Assembly (NCBI GenBank): GCA_934597125.1
Contig: CAKTQM010000013.1
Coordinates: 1-44,244 of the forward strand
Length of the DNA stretch: 44,244 nt
Direction of reading: 5' to 3'
From: an uncultured Oscillospiraceae bacterium
GTDB lineage: Bacteria; Bacillota; Clostridia; Oscillospirales; Oscillospiraceae
In this document: positions 24,092 to 32,998 of the stretch, piece after piece
Layout of the letters: each line of letters opens with the position of its first letter
Numbering within the stretch: position 1 is the first letter of the stretch
The notes under the pieces: generated by a model
Seen by the model: the letters and a program-made list of their open reading frames with translations, nothing else
The model's database searches: none
What the model was told of the DNA's origin: nothing
Translations under genes and position numbers: made by a program

Positions 24092-25129
24092 ATGGAAACG
24101 GAAGTGAAATTAACCAAGCTGGCCTCATGCGCCGGATGCGGCGCAAAGGTAGGCGCGGGAACACTGGTGCATCTGCTGGAGGGGTTCCGCACCCACACCG
24201 ATCCCCGTCTGCTGGTGGGTTTCGACAAGTCCGACGACGCCAGCGTATATTATCTGGACGAGCATACGGCGCTGGTGCAGACCACCGACTTTTTCCCGCC
24301 CATTGTGGATGATCCGTTTCTGTACGGCCAGATCGCCGCGGCCAACGCAATCAGTGATGTATACGCCATGGGCGGTGAGCCGAAGCTGGCGCTGAACATC
24401 ATGTGTATTCCCGAGGCAATGACCGCCGACATGGTGCAGGAACTGCTGCGGGGCGGGTATGACAAGGCCTATGAGGCGGGCGTTATCATTACCGGCGGAC
24501 ACACCATCCACGGCGCAGAACCCATCTACGGCCTTGCGGTGTCCGGATTTGTGCATCCTAACCGCATCCTTACCAACAGCGGTGCCAAACCGGGCGATGT
24601 GCTGATCCTCACCAAGCCCCTGGGCGTCGGCGTATTGACGACCTCCGCCAAAGCAGGACTGGTGTCCGAGGATGTGATGGCACGTATCTACCGGCAAATG
24701 GCCACGCTGAACAAGACCGCCCGGGACATTATGGTGAAATACCGCGTTCACAGCTGCACGGACGTGACCGGTTTCGCGTTGCTGGGGCACAGCTTTGAAA
24801 TGGCTCAGGGAAGCGGCTGTACGATCCACATTCAAAGCGCCAATGTCCCCTTCCATCCCGAAGCCTGGGAGTTCGCCGACATGGGATTCCTCCCCGCCGG
24901 CGCTTACCGCAACCGGGAGTATGCCGAGGCCGGCGTCACCGTTCGCAATGGCGTCAGCCGCACGATGCAGGATCTGCTGTACGATCCACAGACCAGCGGC
25001 GGGCTGTTGATGGCAGTAGACGCAGACGACGCCGATGCCTGCTTGAAAGAGCTGCGGGACGCGATCCCGAATGCTGCCATTGTCGGTCATGTTACCCGGC
25101 GTAAGGAGCACTGGATTATTCTGGAATAA
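24092..25129 (+). CDS. selD: Selenide, water dikinase
   Basis: A 345-residue enzyme that makes selenophosphate from selenide and ATP. The active-site CAGCGAK has Cys at position 16, not selenocysteine, and Lys at 19. Further PurM-like signatures are TTDFFPPIVDDP, ANAISDVYAMGG and YDPQTSGGLL. GGAGG at the end of the DUF3343 gene serves as its ribosome-binding site. No selA, selB or tRNA-Sec is visible in the window. The EF2568-, DUF3343- and YqeB-type neighbours suggest the product feeds the selenium cofactor of molybdenum hydroxylases at least in part. Confidence 0.96.
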   Translation: METEVKLTKLASCAGCGAKVGAGTLVHLLEGFRTHTDPRLLVGFDKSDDASVYYLDEHTALVQTTDFFPPIVDDPFLYGQIAAANAISDVYAMGGEPKLALNIMCIPEAMTADMVQELLRGGYDKAYEAGVIITGGHTIHGAEPIYGLAVSGFVHPNRILTNSGAKPGDVLILTKPLGVGVLTTSAKAGLVSEDVMARIYRQMATLNKTARDIMVKYRVHSCTDVTGFALLGHSFEMAQGSGCTIHIQSANVPFHPEAWEFADMGFLPAGAYRNREYAEAGVTVRNGVSRTMQDLLYDPQTSGGLLMAVDADDADACLKELRDAIPNAAIVGHVTRRKEHWIILE

Positions 25130-25134
25130 TAAAA

Positions 25135-25164
25135 AAGAACGCTTTTCACTCGAAAAGCGTTCTT
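25135..25164. terminator. Bidirectional terminator between selD and the B3/B4 gene
   Basis: Thirteen-base arms 25135-25147 and 25152-25164 with loop ACTC. It is flanked by an A-run and T-rich sequence. Confidence 0.88.
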
Positions 25165-25169
25165 CTTTA

Positions 25170-25883
25170 TTACTTGAAAAACTCAAAGCGCGGCTGCTCT
25201 TTGCTGACAAAGCCCGTCTCGATCTGGATGTTATCGCCAAAATAGCGATGTAGCAGCTGCACCAGCTCGTCTGCCGCCTTATGTACCTCTTCCGCGTTGA
25301 TATCGGAAAAGCCGTCAATCGGAAATAGGATGGCCTTTGTCTCATTTGTGATCTTGCCGCGCTCAGACTGACGCCATGTCCAGCGGCGGGTTCGGATCTC
25401 CTGGTCGGAGGCATAGACGGCCTCGCCTACATCAGGCGCTTCCTCCTCAGTGCTGCCAAAGGGGATGAACGTATCTCCCTCCTCCGCCAGACGCACATCC
25501 AGCCCTTGATCAATGGTATCAAGATCATGCGCCCCCATAGGCAGGCGGTGCTTGATGGACACGGCGTTCCCCAGATCCACAGCGGCGTTGATATGCGGGA
25601 AGCCCTTTCCCTTTGCAATGCGGGTCAGCAGTGCTTCAATAGAGCACATAAATTTATTGGGGTTGATGCCCAACGCGGTAAATGCGGTACGGTACGGGAC
25701 AATGTCCTCCGTCTCCTTCGGCTTTTTGCCCGTAAAATACGCTTCGCAGGCGGTCACATTTTCTGCCAGCATCTGCTCCAGTTCCGGGATTTCACGGGTA
25801 TTGTCCAACCCACGCACTGCCACAGCACCGAAATACGCAGTGGGCAGCTTCTCAAAAAACGCTGTTGACACCTGATAATACAT
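25170..25883 (-). CDS. B3/B4 tRNA-binding-domain protein
   Basis: A 237-residue stand-alone B3/B4 domain, the fold found in the editing region of bacterial PheRS beta chains. Visible landmarks are PYRTAFTALGINPNKFMCSIEALLTRI and INAAVDLGNAVSIKHRLPMGAHDLD. Such proteins may edit mischarged tRNA or handle an amino-acid-like substrate; the actual substrate is unknown. ATG 25883 has AAGGAGG seven bases upstream. It is divergent from the GntR gene, and their shared upstream region contains matching operator-like palindromes, so the GntR protein probably controls it. Confidence 0.85.
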   Translation of the reverse strand: MYYQVSTAFFEKLPTAYFGAVAVRGLDNTREIPELEQMLAENVTACEAYFTGKKPKETEDIVPYRTAFTALGINPNKFMCSIEALLTRIAKGKGFPHINAAVDLGNAVSIKHRLPMGAHDLDTIDQGLDVRLAEEGDTFIPFGSTEEEAPDVGEAVYASDQEIRTRRWTWRQSERGKITNETKAILFPIDGFSDINAEEVHKAADELVQLLHRYFGDNIQIETGFVSKEQPRFEFFK

Positions 25884-25924
25884 AATATAGCCTCCTTTTA
25901 TCTGCGTACTCTGACGCAAAAATT

Positions 25925-25940
25925 ATATCTTGCAAGATAT
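25925..25940. promoter_or_regulatory. GntR operator candidate for the B3/B4 gene
   Basis: ATATCTTGCAAGATAT is a perfect 16-base palindrome. It overlaps the likely -10 (TATAAT on the minus strand) of the B3/B4 gene and shares the CTTGCA/TGCAAG core with the sites in front of the GntR gene. Confidence 0.65.
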
Positions 25941-26009
25941 GATATCACTTTTTACTAAAAAAGCAAGCCCGAAAATAATTTTATTTTCGACAAATTCTAT
26001 TATTTTATA

Positions 26010-26057
26010 CTTGCATTTTGTATTACAGGTTACTATAATAAACTTGCATTTTGCAAG
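26010..26057 (+). promoter_or_regulatory. GntR gene promoter with two operator-like repeats
   Basis: TTGCAT (26011-26016), 17 bases and TATAAT (26034-26039). CTTGCATTTTG occurs at 26010-26020 over the -35 and again at 26043-26053 around the start site. The second copy extends to a palindrome CTTGCATTTTGCAAG (26043-26057). This layout fits autorepression. Confidence 0.7.
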
Positions 26058-26082
26058 AAGCAATATATTTCAGGAGGCACCT

Positions 26083-26730
26083 ATGCTCTCTATCAAGAAA
26101 AAATCCCTGGTGGATATGGTATATGATAAGCTGCGGGAGTCTATTATTCAGTTGCAGCTTCCTCTCGGATCAAAGCTGAACGTCAATGAATTGCGGGATC
26201 GCATGGGTGTTAGCTGCACCCCTATCCGCGAGGCCATCAACCGCCTGCAGCAAGAAGGACTGGTTGTTTATGAAAACAATGTGGGCGCCCACATTATCTC
26301 TCTGGCGCCGCATGATGTGGTCGAAATACAGCAGCTTGGCATGACGCTGCACAGTGCCGCAATCCATCTGGCTATGACCTACGGCGACCGGCTGGTTATC
26401 GTGGAGCAGCTGCGAAAGCAATTGGAAGATTACGCCGATGCTGAGACTGAACACGACGAGGTGATGGCCTTCAAGGAATTCCTTGGCGCCTATTACCATA
26501 ATTGCGGCAATCGGCGATTAGACCGGCATATGCTCGCCATCCAGGGACAGCAGCTATTACTGCGCTACATCTATGCCTCTTGCATCCAAGAGCGGGCAGC
26601 GGATATTGATATTCTTCAGCAGATGCTGCTGGACACCATGAACGGCGATGCCGACGCGGTATGTGCAACGTTGCAGGCGTATTCTGACCAGATGACCCGC
26701 GTGGTAGAAACCGCAGTAACGGAATTATAA
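26083..26730 (+). CDS. GntR-family (FadR-like) transcriptional regulator
   Basis: A 215-residue regulator. The N-terminal winged helix (SLVDMVYDKLRESIIQLQLP then ELRDRMGVSCTPIREAINRL) is followed by an all-helical FCD-type ligand-binding domain (about 80-215). AGGAGG precedes ATG 26083; the longer upstream frame runs through the promoter. It is divergent from the B3/B4 protein. Palindromes with CTTGCA half-sites flank both promoters, so it likely represses both. The effector is unknown. Confidence 0.9.
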   Translation: MLSIKKKSLVDMVYDKLRESIIQLQLPLGSKLNVNELRDRMGVSCTPIREAINRLQQEGLVVYENNVGAHIISLAPHDVVEIQQLGMTLHSAAIHLAMTYGDRLVIVEQLRKQLEDYADAETEHDEVMAFKEFLGAYYHNCGNRRLDRHMLAIQGQQLLLRYIYASCIQERAADIDILQQMLLDTMNGDADAVCATLQAYSDQMTRVVETAVTEL

Positions 26731-26746
26731 GCCCTTTGGGGCACAG

Positions 26747-26783
26747 AAAAGCCTCCGGCACACATCGCGTGCCGGAGGCTTTT
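26747..26783. terminator. Bidirectional terminator after the GntR gene
   Basis: Fifteen-base arms 26747-26761 and 26769-26783 (AAAAGCCTCCGGCAC and complement) between converging GntR and zinc-ribbon genes. Confidence 0.9.
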
Positions 26784-26813
26784 TATCAAATCAGCATAGG
26801 TGTGGGAAATGAA

Positions 26814-27092
26814 TTAGCCGTTCTGACGCATCTTGGCAAAGCAATCGCTGCAATACACAGGACGATCGGACTTGGGCTCAAAGGGAACCTTTGCCTCGCC
26901 GCCGCAGGCAGCGCAAACTGCGGTGAAATATTCACGGGGGCCGCGGGCAGCGTTCTTGCGAGCGTCACGGCAGGCCTTGCAGCGCTGGGGCTCATTCTGG
27001 AAGCCGCGCTCAGCATAGAACTCCTGCTCACCAGCGGTGAAAACGAATTCATTGCCACACTCTTTGCAAACTAAGGTCTTGTCTTCGTACAT
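26814..27092 (-). CDS. Small zinc-ribbon protein
   Basis: A 92-residue protein with four CxxC pairs: CKEC (9-12), CKAC, CAAC and CSDC. They should bind two zinc ions in tandem ribbons. The N-terminal part (DKTLVCKECGNEFVFTAGEQEFY) is the probable zinc-binding domain common in Firmicutes. The function is unknown; binding of RNA, DNA or protein is possible. GAGAGGG precedes the ATG. It starts 33 bases after sigH on the same strand and may share its transcript. Confidence 0.85.
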   Translation of the reverse strand: MYEDKTLVCKECGNEFVFTAGEQEFYAERGFQNEPQRCKACRDARKNAARGPREYFTAVCAACGGEAKVPFEPKSDRPVYCSDCFAKMRQNG

Positions 27093-27125
27093 GATTTTAC
27101 CCTCTCTTTGAGAAATATATTGCGT

Positions 27126-27749
27126 TCAGCCTTTGCTGGAATCGCCGGATGAAAGTTGCCGCCCGATCTTGCGGCGTATACGCTGCACAGCATTTTCCAC
27201 AGATTTTGGTGGCTTGCCCACAGTTTCTGCGATCTCACGGCAGGTGAGACCGTCCAAATAGTACCCTAAAATCTCAGCTTCGAAGGCGGATAACTGTTTG
27301 CATGTGTACTCCAGCAGACCGGCGGTTTTTTCCCTGTCGATCAGCAGAACCTCGGGGTCGACCTGTGCAAAAGCGAGACTGACGTCAAAGAATGAGGGAT
27401 TCAGGGGGATCGCCTGATTTAACGGCTGATGCTTACCTGACGCGGCGGATTTCAGCACTGAATAGAGACGATGGCGAATACACACCTCCGCAAAAGTACA
27501 GAAGGACGCGGACTGCGTGGGGTCATACTCCCGCATGGCCTTGATCAGCCCTACCATCCCCTCCTGCAGCAGATCCTCGTTGTCACCGCCGGCAAGGAAG
27601 TAGGGACGTGCGATGCGGCGCACCAGCCGATGATACCGTGCCGCCAGAACATCCTCGGCATTCCGGTTTCCCTTCTGGCAGGCGGCGCAGAGCTGCTCGT
27701 CAGCCAATGTCTCTAAAAAATCATAACGATCCTCTTTGCTATTTACCAT
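27126..27749 (-). CDS. sigH: Sigma-70 family factor, SigH-like
   Basis: A 207-residue sigma factor resembling SigH, which starts the sporulation programme. Region 2 shows NEDLLQEGMVGLIKAMREYDP (core binding and -10 recognition). Region 4 has LDGLTCREIAETVGKPPKSVENAVQRIRRKI as the helix-turn-helix for the -35. The middle and size fit SigH rather than a flagellar or ECF factor. Its neighbours are not the classical sigH context (rpmG, secE), so the exact name is slightly uncertain. Confidence 0.85.
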   Translation of the reverse strand: MVNSKEDRYDFLETLADEQLCAACQKGNRNAEDVLAARYHRLVRRIARPYFLAGGDNEDLLQEGMVGLIKAMREYDPTQSASFCTFAEVCIRHRLYSVLKSAASGKHQPLNQAIPLNPSFFDVSLAFAQVDPEVLLIDREKTAGLLEYTCKQLSAFEAEILGYYLDGLTCREIAETVGKPPKSVENAVQRIRRKIGRQLSSGDSSKG

Positions 27750-27820
27750 TATCTATTATACCTTTTCGATAATTCATTTGTCAAGCTATCCGAGAAAATT
27801 TGTGAAATAGTTGTGATTTT

Positions 27821-29170
27821 CTATATCTTTTTGACCAATTCTGCCAAATCCGCCGCCGTCTTACGGGCAACTTCATCGGTTTTTGCTTCCACCATCACCC
27901 GAATCAGCGCTTCCGTGCCGGAGGGACGGATCAAAACGCGCCCCTCCTCGCCCAACGCCGTCTCTTTTTCCCGCACAGCCTGCCACAGAATCGGCGACGC
28001 CATGATGCGCTCTTTCTCACCCGCCGTGTGGGGCAGCGCCACGTTGATCAGCTCCTGCGGATACTGCGCACAACAGCCCGCCAACTGAGAAGCAGTCTGT
28101 CCGGAGCCTTTCAGCGCCTTGAGAAATTGCAGCGCCGTCAGCTCACCATCGCCGGTGGTGGCATACTGGCGAAAGATCATATGGCCTGATTGCTCGCCGC
28201 CGATGGCGTAGTCGCACGCCACCATTTTTTCCAGCACATGCCGGTCGCCCACATCGGTGCAGACCAGCTGAATCTGCTCGCTGCGGCAGAATTCATGCAG
28301 CCCCAGGTTGGACATGACCGTCGCCACCATGGCATTGTTGGTCAGCTTTCCCTCCTGCCGCAGTGCTTTGCCGCACACAGCCATGATCTTGTCGCCGTCA
28401 ATCGTATTTCCCTTTTCATCCACCAGCAGGCAGCGATCCGCGTCGCCATCAAAGGCGATGCCCAACTGGTACTTCCCTGCCACCGTCATGGCGGAAAGCT
28501 GTTCCAAATGGGTGGAACCGCAGCCGCTGTTGATGTTGATGCCGTCTGGATCAATGTTGATGAAATCCGCCATCACCGGCAGGCGCTGAAACAGATCAGG
28601 CGCCGTAGCGGCGGCAGCTCCGTTGGCGCAGTCCACTAGCACCCGCAGGCCGGAAAGGTCGCAGCAGATGGTGTCCAGCAGATAGCCGATATAATCGTCA
28701 TGCATCTCCTGCGCACCATTCCGGCAGCGGCCCAAATCGCCAGCAGACATGACCGGCAACTCACTGTGGCGCAGGATCAGCTCCTCCACGCGGTTCTCCA
28801 TAGCGTCAGGCAGCTTATAGCCTTGGCTGTTGAATATCTTGATGCCATTGTACTCATAGGGATTATGGCTGGCGGAGATAACCACACCTGCATCCGCTTT
28901 CTCCTGCACGGTCAAAAATGCCACGGCGGGAGTAGGGATCACACCCAGCAGCAGCACATCGCCGCCTGCCGAGCAGATGCCGGCGCTCAATGCCGCCTCC
29001 AGCATATCCGAGGAAATGCGGGTATCCTTGCCAATGGTGATCAGTGGCTTGTGTCCCAGCTCTTCCCGCAAAACGGCGGTCACCGCCTGCCCTACATGAA
29101 AGGCCAACTCTGCCGTCAGACCCGTGCCCACGACGCCGCGGATGCCGTCTGTGCCAAATAATTTACCCAT
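27821..29170 (-). CDS. glmM: Phosphoglucosamine mutase
   Basis: A 449-residue enzyme that converts glucosamine-6-phosphate to glucosamine-1-phosphate for peptidoglycan precursors. GKLFGTDGIRG opens the protein. GVVISASHNPYEYNGIK carries the phosphoserine (S101). AFDGDADRCL binds the metal, and RPSGTEALIRVM binds the phosphate. ATG 29170 has GGGAGAG upstream, and the longer frame overlaps ruvB. It is last in a ruvC-ruvA-ruvB-glmM run with 13-base gaps. Confidence 0.96.
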   Translation of the reverse strand: MGKLFGTDGIRGVVGTGLTAELAFHVGQAVTAVLREELGHKPLITIGKDTRISSDMLEAALSAGICSAGGDVLLLGVIPTPAVAFLTVQEKADAGVVISASHNPYEYNGIKIFNSQGYKLPDAMENRVEELILRHSELPVMSAGDLGRCRNGAQEMHDDYIGYLLDTICCDLSGLRVLVDCANGAAAATAPDLFQRLPVMADFINIDPDGININSGCGSTHLEQLSAMTVAGKYQLGIAFDGDADRCLLVDEKGNTIDGDKIMAVCGKALRQEGKLTNNAMVATVMSNLGLHEFCRSEQIQLVCTDVGDRHVLEKMVACDYAIGGEQSGHMIFRQYATTGDGELTALQFLKALKGSGQTASQLAGCCAQYPQELINVALPHTAGEKERIMASPILWQAVREKETALGEEGRVLIRPSGTEALIRVMVEAKTDEVARKTAADLAELVKKI

Positions 29171-29183
29171 ATTTAACTCTCCC

Positions 29184-30224
29184 TTACAGCTCCAATTGCG
29201 TTTGTCCGGAAAATGCCACATGCAAATGCTCATATGCCTTTTGGGTCACGCAGCGCCCCCGCGGTGTGCGGGTCAGGAACCCCAGCTGCATCAGATACGG
29301 CTCATACACATCCTCCAGCGTCACAGACTCTTCCCCAATGGTAGCTGCCAGCGTGTCAAGTCCCACCGGCCCACCGCCGTAGTTCTCAATAATCGCCCGC
29401 AGCATCCGGCGATCCACCTGATCCAACCCCAGGTAGTCCACCTCCAGCGCCAGTAAAGCGCTGTCCGCTACCTCACGGGTAATGACGCCATCGGCTTTCA
29501 CCTCCGCAAAGTCACGGACACGCCGCAGCATCCGGTTGGCAATACGGGGCGTCCCACGAGAGCGGCGCGCGATCTCCATGGCGCCCGCCTCCTCGATGGG
29601 CACCTCCAGAATACCGGCACTGCGTGTCACGATCTTCTGAAGCTCCTCCGGCGTATACAGCTCCAGCCGCAATATCACACCAAAACGGTCACGCAGCGGC
29701 GCGGACAGTGACCCCGCACGGGTGGTAGCGCCGATCAATGTAAAATGCGGCAGATCCAGACGGATCGAATTGGCGGAAGGCCCCTTGCCGATGATAATAT
29801 CAATGGCATAGTCCTCCATAGCCGGATAAAGAATCTCCTCCACGGCACGGTTCAGCCGATGGATCTCGTCAACAAAGAGAATATCGTTTTCACTGAGATT
29901 GGTCAATAATGCCGCCAGATCACCCGGTTTCTCGATAGCCGGGCCTGATGTGATACGGATATTGACCCCCATCTCCGCGGCAATAATCCCCGCCAGCGTA
30001 GTTTTACCCAGCCCCGGAGGGCCATGCAGCAACACGTGATCCAGTGATTCGCCGCGGCGGCGTGCCGCCTCAATAAATACAGACAGATTTCCCTTGGCTT
30101 TCTCCTGGCCGATATACTCTTTCAGCGTGTGGGGGCGCAAGGATCGCTCCTGCGCATCCTCCGGCAGAAAGGTGGTGGACACAATGGATTCTTCGTAGAT
30201 GTCATTTCCATAATCAATACTCAT
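29184..30224 (-). CDS. ruvB: Holliday junction branch-migration ATPase RuvB
   Basis: A 346-residue AAA+ motor that drives branch migration with RuvA. Walker A is GPPGLGKTT (68-76), Walker B is DEIHRL (119-124), and the sensor block [18 protein letters not shown] follows. The C-terminal winged helix ends in [13 protein letters not shown]. Gene order ruvC-ruvA-ruvB with 2- and 13-base gaps shows a single operon. Confidence 0.98.
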   Translation of the reverse strand: MSIDYGNDIYEESIVSTTFLPEDAQERSLRPHTLKEYIGQEKAKGNLSVFIEAARRRGESLDHVLLHGPPGLGKTTLAGIIAAEMGVNIRITSGPAIEKPGDLAALLTNLSENDILFVDEIHRLNRAVEEILYPAMEDYAIDIIIGKGPSANSIRLDLPHFTLIGATTRAGSLSAPLRDRFGVILRLELYTPEELQKIVTRSAGILEVPIEEAGAMEIARRSRGTPRIANRMLRRVRDFAEVKADGVITREVADSALLALEVDYLGLDQVDRRMLRAIIENYGGGPVGLDTLAATIGEESVTLEDVYEPYLMQLGFLTRTPRGRCVTQKAYEHLHVAFSGQTQLEL

Positions 30225-30237
30225 ACTGTCCCTCCCC

Positions 30238-30843
30238 CTACTTCACCATACGCTTCAGTGCCTGACGGATGATCTCCTCCAGCGGCAATGTCTTCATGTC
30301 GATCCCCTTCAACGCCGCCGCCACCTCAGCGCTGCTGTAGCCCAGCACAGCCAGTGCTGCCGCCGCCTCCCGAGCCTTATCGCCGGGGGCGGCCATCACC
30401 GGCGCACTGCCGCTACTACTGTCCGCCGTAAAGGAGGATTGCTCCTTGGCCAGCTTATCCTTCAACTCCAAAATGATCCGCTGGGCGATCTTCTTTCCGA
30501 TGCCGGGAACAGCAGTCAACGTTTTTTCGTCGCCCATCACCACCGCCATAGCCAGATCCGCCGGCGTGATGGAGGATAAGATCGCCAACGCCGCCTTGGG
30601 GCCGATGCCGGATACATTCAGCAGCAGCTTGAAGCTATGCAGCTCGCCCTGACTGGAAAAGCCAAACAGCTCCACAGCGTCCTCGCGGACGCTCATGTAG
30701 GTATATAATCTGGCTTTTTCACCCTTTTTTAACTGCGACAGCGTATAGTTGGTGGTGGCGCAGGCATAGCCCACGCCGCCGCAGTCAATGACCGCCAGAT
30801 TCGCCTCGCGCTCGGCCACAATGCCGTTAAGATAATAAAACAT
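30238..30843 (-). CDS. ruvA: Holliday junction branch-migration protein RuvA
   Basis: A 201-residue junction-binding protein. It has an N-terminal OB fold ([20 protein letters not shown]), then two helix-hairpin-helix motifs ([16 protein letters not shown] and [15 protein letters not shown]). A flexible linker precedes the C-terminal UBA-like domain (about 150-201) that contacts RuvB. It begins two bases after ruvC. Confidence 0.97.
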   Translation of the reverse strand: MFYYLNGIVAEREANLAVIDCGGVGYACATTNYTLSQLKKGEKARLYTYMSVREDAVELFGFSSQGELHSFKLLLNVSGIGPKAALAILSSITPADLAMAVVMGDEKTLTAVPGIGKKIAQRIILELKDKLAKEQSSFTADSSSGSAPVMAAPGDKAREAAAALAVLGYSSAEVAAALKGIDMKTLPLEEIIRQALKRMVK

Positions 30844-30845
30844 CG

Positions 30846-31358
30846 TTACACGGTCTCCTTCACATTGGGATCACTGCGCCGCAGCAGACTGGTGGCGCTG
30901 CGGGCGTGGCAGATGGCAATTGCCAGCGCGTCAGCCGCGTCGTCCGGCCGCGGTACGGCCTTTAGCTGCAGCAGCCGTCTGGTCATGTCCATCACCTGCT
31001 TTTTTTCCGCCAGGCCGTAGCCTACCACAGCCTGCTTGACCTGCATCGGTGTGTATTCATAGATGGGCAGATGCAACTTTTCCGCCGTACACAGTATCAC
31101 ACCCCTGGCGTGGGCCACCGCAATGCCGGTGGTAATATTTTTGCTGAAAAACAGTTCCTCAATTGCCATTTCATCCGGATGAAACGCTTCGATCAACTGC
31201 TGAAGGTCGCTTTCAATCAGTGCCAGTCGGGCAGCCAGCGGCATACCGGCCGGCGTATTGATAGCGCCGTATTGTATCATTCTCTGCGTGGCCCCAGTAC
31301 AATCCAATACGCCAAAGCCCACAATAGCAACACCGGGATCGATCCCCAAAATACGCAC
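30846..31358 (-). CDS. ruvC: Holliday junction endonuclease RuvC
   Basis: A 170-residue RNase H-fold resolvase that cuts four-way junctions symmetrically. The first catalytic Asp is in MRILGIDPG (D7), the Glu in MAIEELFFSKN, and the closing pair in RPDDAADALAIAICH. It heads the ruvCAB-glmM operon. The downstream tail NVKETV is short. Confidence 0.97.
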   Translation of the reverse strand: MRILGIDPGVAIVGFGVLDCTGATQRMIQYGAINTPAGMPLAARLALIESDLQQLIEAFHPDEMAIEELFFSKNITTGIAVAHARGVILCTAEKLHLPIYEYTPMQVKQAVVGYGLAEKKQVMDMTRRLLQLKAVPRPDDAADALAIAICHARSATSLLRRSDPNVKETV

Positions 31359-31451
31359 AGCGATCCCTCCCCATAATAATTCAATTTATTATACTCTTTT
31401 TCCACGCCTGTGGCAACCATAATTCGCCGCAAAGAAGGTAAAGAGCAAAAA

Positions 31452-31483
31452 AGTACAGCCCTGCAAACCGGCTGGGCTGTACT
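31452..31483 (-). terminator. xerD terminator
   Basis: Ten-base arms 31452-31461 and 31474-31483 give, on the minus strand, a hairpin followed by TTTTTTGC. It begins only a few bases after the xerD stop. Confidence 0.85.
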
Positions 31484-31491
31484 CTTTAGCA

Positions 31492-32376
31492 TTACGCTCT
31501 GGGATGTGCCTTTTGATACACGTCTTTCAATTGTTTCTGCGCGACATGGGTATAAATCTGCGTAGAGGAGATATCCGCATGTCCCAGCATTTCCTGAATA
31601 GAACGCAGATCCGCGCCGTTTTCCAGCAGATGCACCGCAAAGCTGTGGCGCAGCATGTGGGGTGTGATATCCTTGGTGATCTCCGCCTTCTCCTGATAGT
31701 GCTTGATGATCTTCCAAAAGCCCTGGCGCGTCATACGGCTGCCGTTCATGTTGACGAACAGCGCCCGTTCCGTCTCATCCATCAGGATCCTGGGGCGAAT
31801 GATCGTCATGTACTCCCGCAGCGCCTTGACAGCCGCCGCATACAGGGGGATGACACGCTCCTTCCCATTGCCGGAGCAGCGGATAAAGCCCACCGTCAGG
31901 TTCACATCCTCCACGTTCAAGCCAATCAGCTCTGACACCCGTATGCCGGTGGCATACAGCAGCTCCAGCATCGCGTGATCCCGAAAACCCTTTTCATCGA
32001 CGCATTTGGGCTGCTCCAGAAACAGCTCCACCTCGCGGTCTGTCAGCACCTCCGGGTATTTCCGCTGCACCTTTCTGCCGGATACCGCCTTGGCCGGATT
32101 ATTCTTCACCCGTCCCGACTGCGCCATGAATTGATAAAAAGACCGGATCGAGGCGGCCGATCGAGTAACCGTGGCCGGCGATTTCCCGCTGCTGTCCATA
32201 TACTGCAGATATTCACTGATGGTCTCCTTTTTGACCTTTTTCCAGTCGGAAATATCAACACCGGCCAGCCATGTCTTGAACTGGTTCAAATCACGGATAT
32301 AGGAGTTCAACGTATTGCTTTGTACCTGCTTTTCCTCGGTCAGATAACGGCGGTAGTCCGCTATGTGATCAGCCAT
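31492..32376 (-). CDS. xerD: Tyrosine recombinase XerD
   Basis: A 294-residue site-specific recombinase of the XerC/XerD type that resolves chromosome dimers at dif near division. The N-terminal SAM-like DNA-binding domain covers residues 1-95. The catalytic set is complete: R146 (ATGIRVSEL), K172, H240 and R243 (HMLRHSF), H266 (LGHADIS) and Tyr 275 (STQIYTH). Length and even domain spacing fit a housekeeping Xer protein rather than an element integrase. It follows spoIIM by 22 bases, a common clostridial pair. Confidence 0.93.
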   Translation of the reverse strand: MADHIADYRRYLTEEKQVQSNTLNSYIRDLNQFKTWLAGVDISDWKKVKKETISEYLQYMDSSGKSPATVTRSAASIRSFYQFMAQSGRVKNNPAKAVSGRKVQRKYPEVLTDREVELFLEQPKCVDEKGFRDHAMLELLYATGIRVSELIGLNVEDVNLTVGFIRCSGNGKERVIPLYAAAVKALREYMTIIRPRILMDETERALFVNMNGSRMTRQGFWKIIKHYQEKAEITKDITPHMLRHSFAVHLLENGADLRSIQEMLGHADISSTQIYTHVAQKQLKDVYQKAHPRA

Positions 32377-32398
32377 ATACGTATCTCTCCTTTCCTCT

Positions 32399-32998
32399 TT
32401 AGATGATCCGGCTCAAAGCCAAAGAAAACAGCTGCGGAACCAGCATCGCTTCCAACACGATGCCCAAAACCAGCAGCATCAGACAAAGCAGCAGTCTTCT
32501 GCGCCATAAAGCGGTGCTGTTGCCCCCGTTTTTTTGCAGGCGGAGCAGTGCTCTCTCCAAGGCCCACTGGGCGATCAACAGCGTGCAGGGCAGCAGAATG
32601 ATCGCCCGTATCCCAAACGCCGCCAATGACAGAAAAAAGCCGTCCCGCCCCAGCCCGTTAGCAAGACACGCCACCGCGAAAGACAGGGTAAACCCCTGCC
32701 ACGCGCAGACGAGCGGAATCAACACTGTACCAAAGGCACAAAAACTCAGCAAAAAAAGAACAGCCGGCTCCCGCAGATAGGCAGCAGCTACCCCCAGCAG
32801 TGACGCTTTGATCGTATCGTTCTGCGCTGTCAGATGCGCAAGGCCACGCACATACTCTGTCAGTTCACCACCGACCGCTGTACGAGGCACCAACTGCCCG
32901 CCCAGGATGCCAACGGCAAAAAACGCGCACAGCAACAGCAAACGCGAAATCCGCGGCTGCGATGCCTGCGCTCTGTGCAACACCTTTCGTAGCTTCAT
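32399..32998 (-). CDS. spoIIM: Stage II sporulation protein M
   Basis: A 199-residue membrane protein with five or six hydrophobic helices. SpoIIM works with SpoIID and SpoIIP in engulfment, when the mother cell membrane moves around the forespore. Family features are the N-terminal cytosolic helix (LRKVLHRAQASQPRISRLLLL), the first TM with GILGGQLVP, and VCAWQGFTLSFAVACLANGLG in the core. It leads the spoIIM-xerD pair. Sequence divergence of this family is high, so the call rests on topology plus context. Confidence 0.85.
   Translation of the reverse strand: MKLRKVLHRAQASQPRISRLLLLCAFFAVGILGGQLVPRTAVGGELTEYVRGLAHLTAQNDTIKASLLGVAAAYLREPAVLFLLSFCAFGTVLIPLVCAWQGFTLSFAVACLANGLGRDGFFLSLAAFGIRAIILLPCTLLIAQWALERALLRLQKNGGNSTALWRRRLLLCLMLLVLGIVLEAMLVPQLFSLALSRII

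Noticed and set aside
24092..24160. Selenocysteine codon in selD
   Set aside because: The active-site residue is encoded as Cys (TGC), and no in-frame TGA is present.
24125..25414. 429-residue open frame on the minus strand
   Set aside because: Antisense to selD and running through its terminator into another gene.
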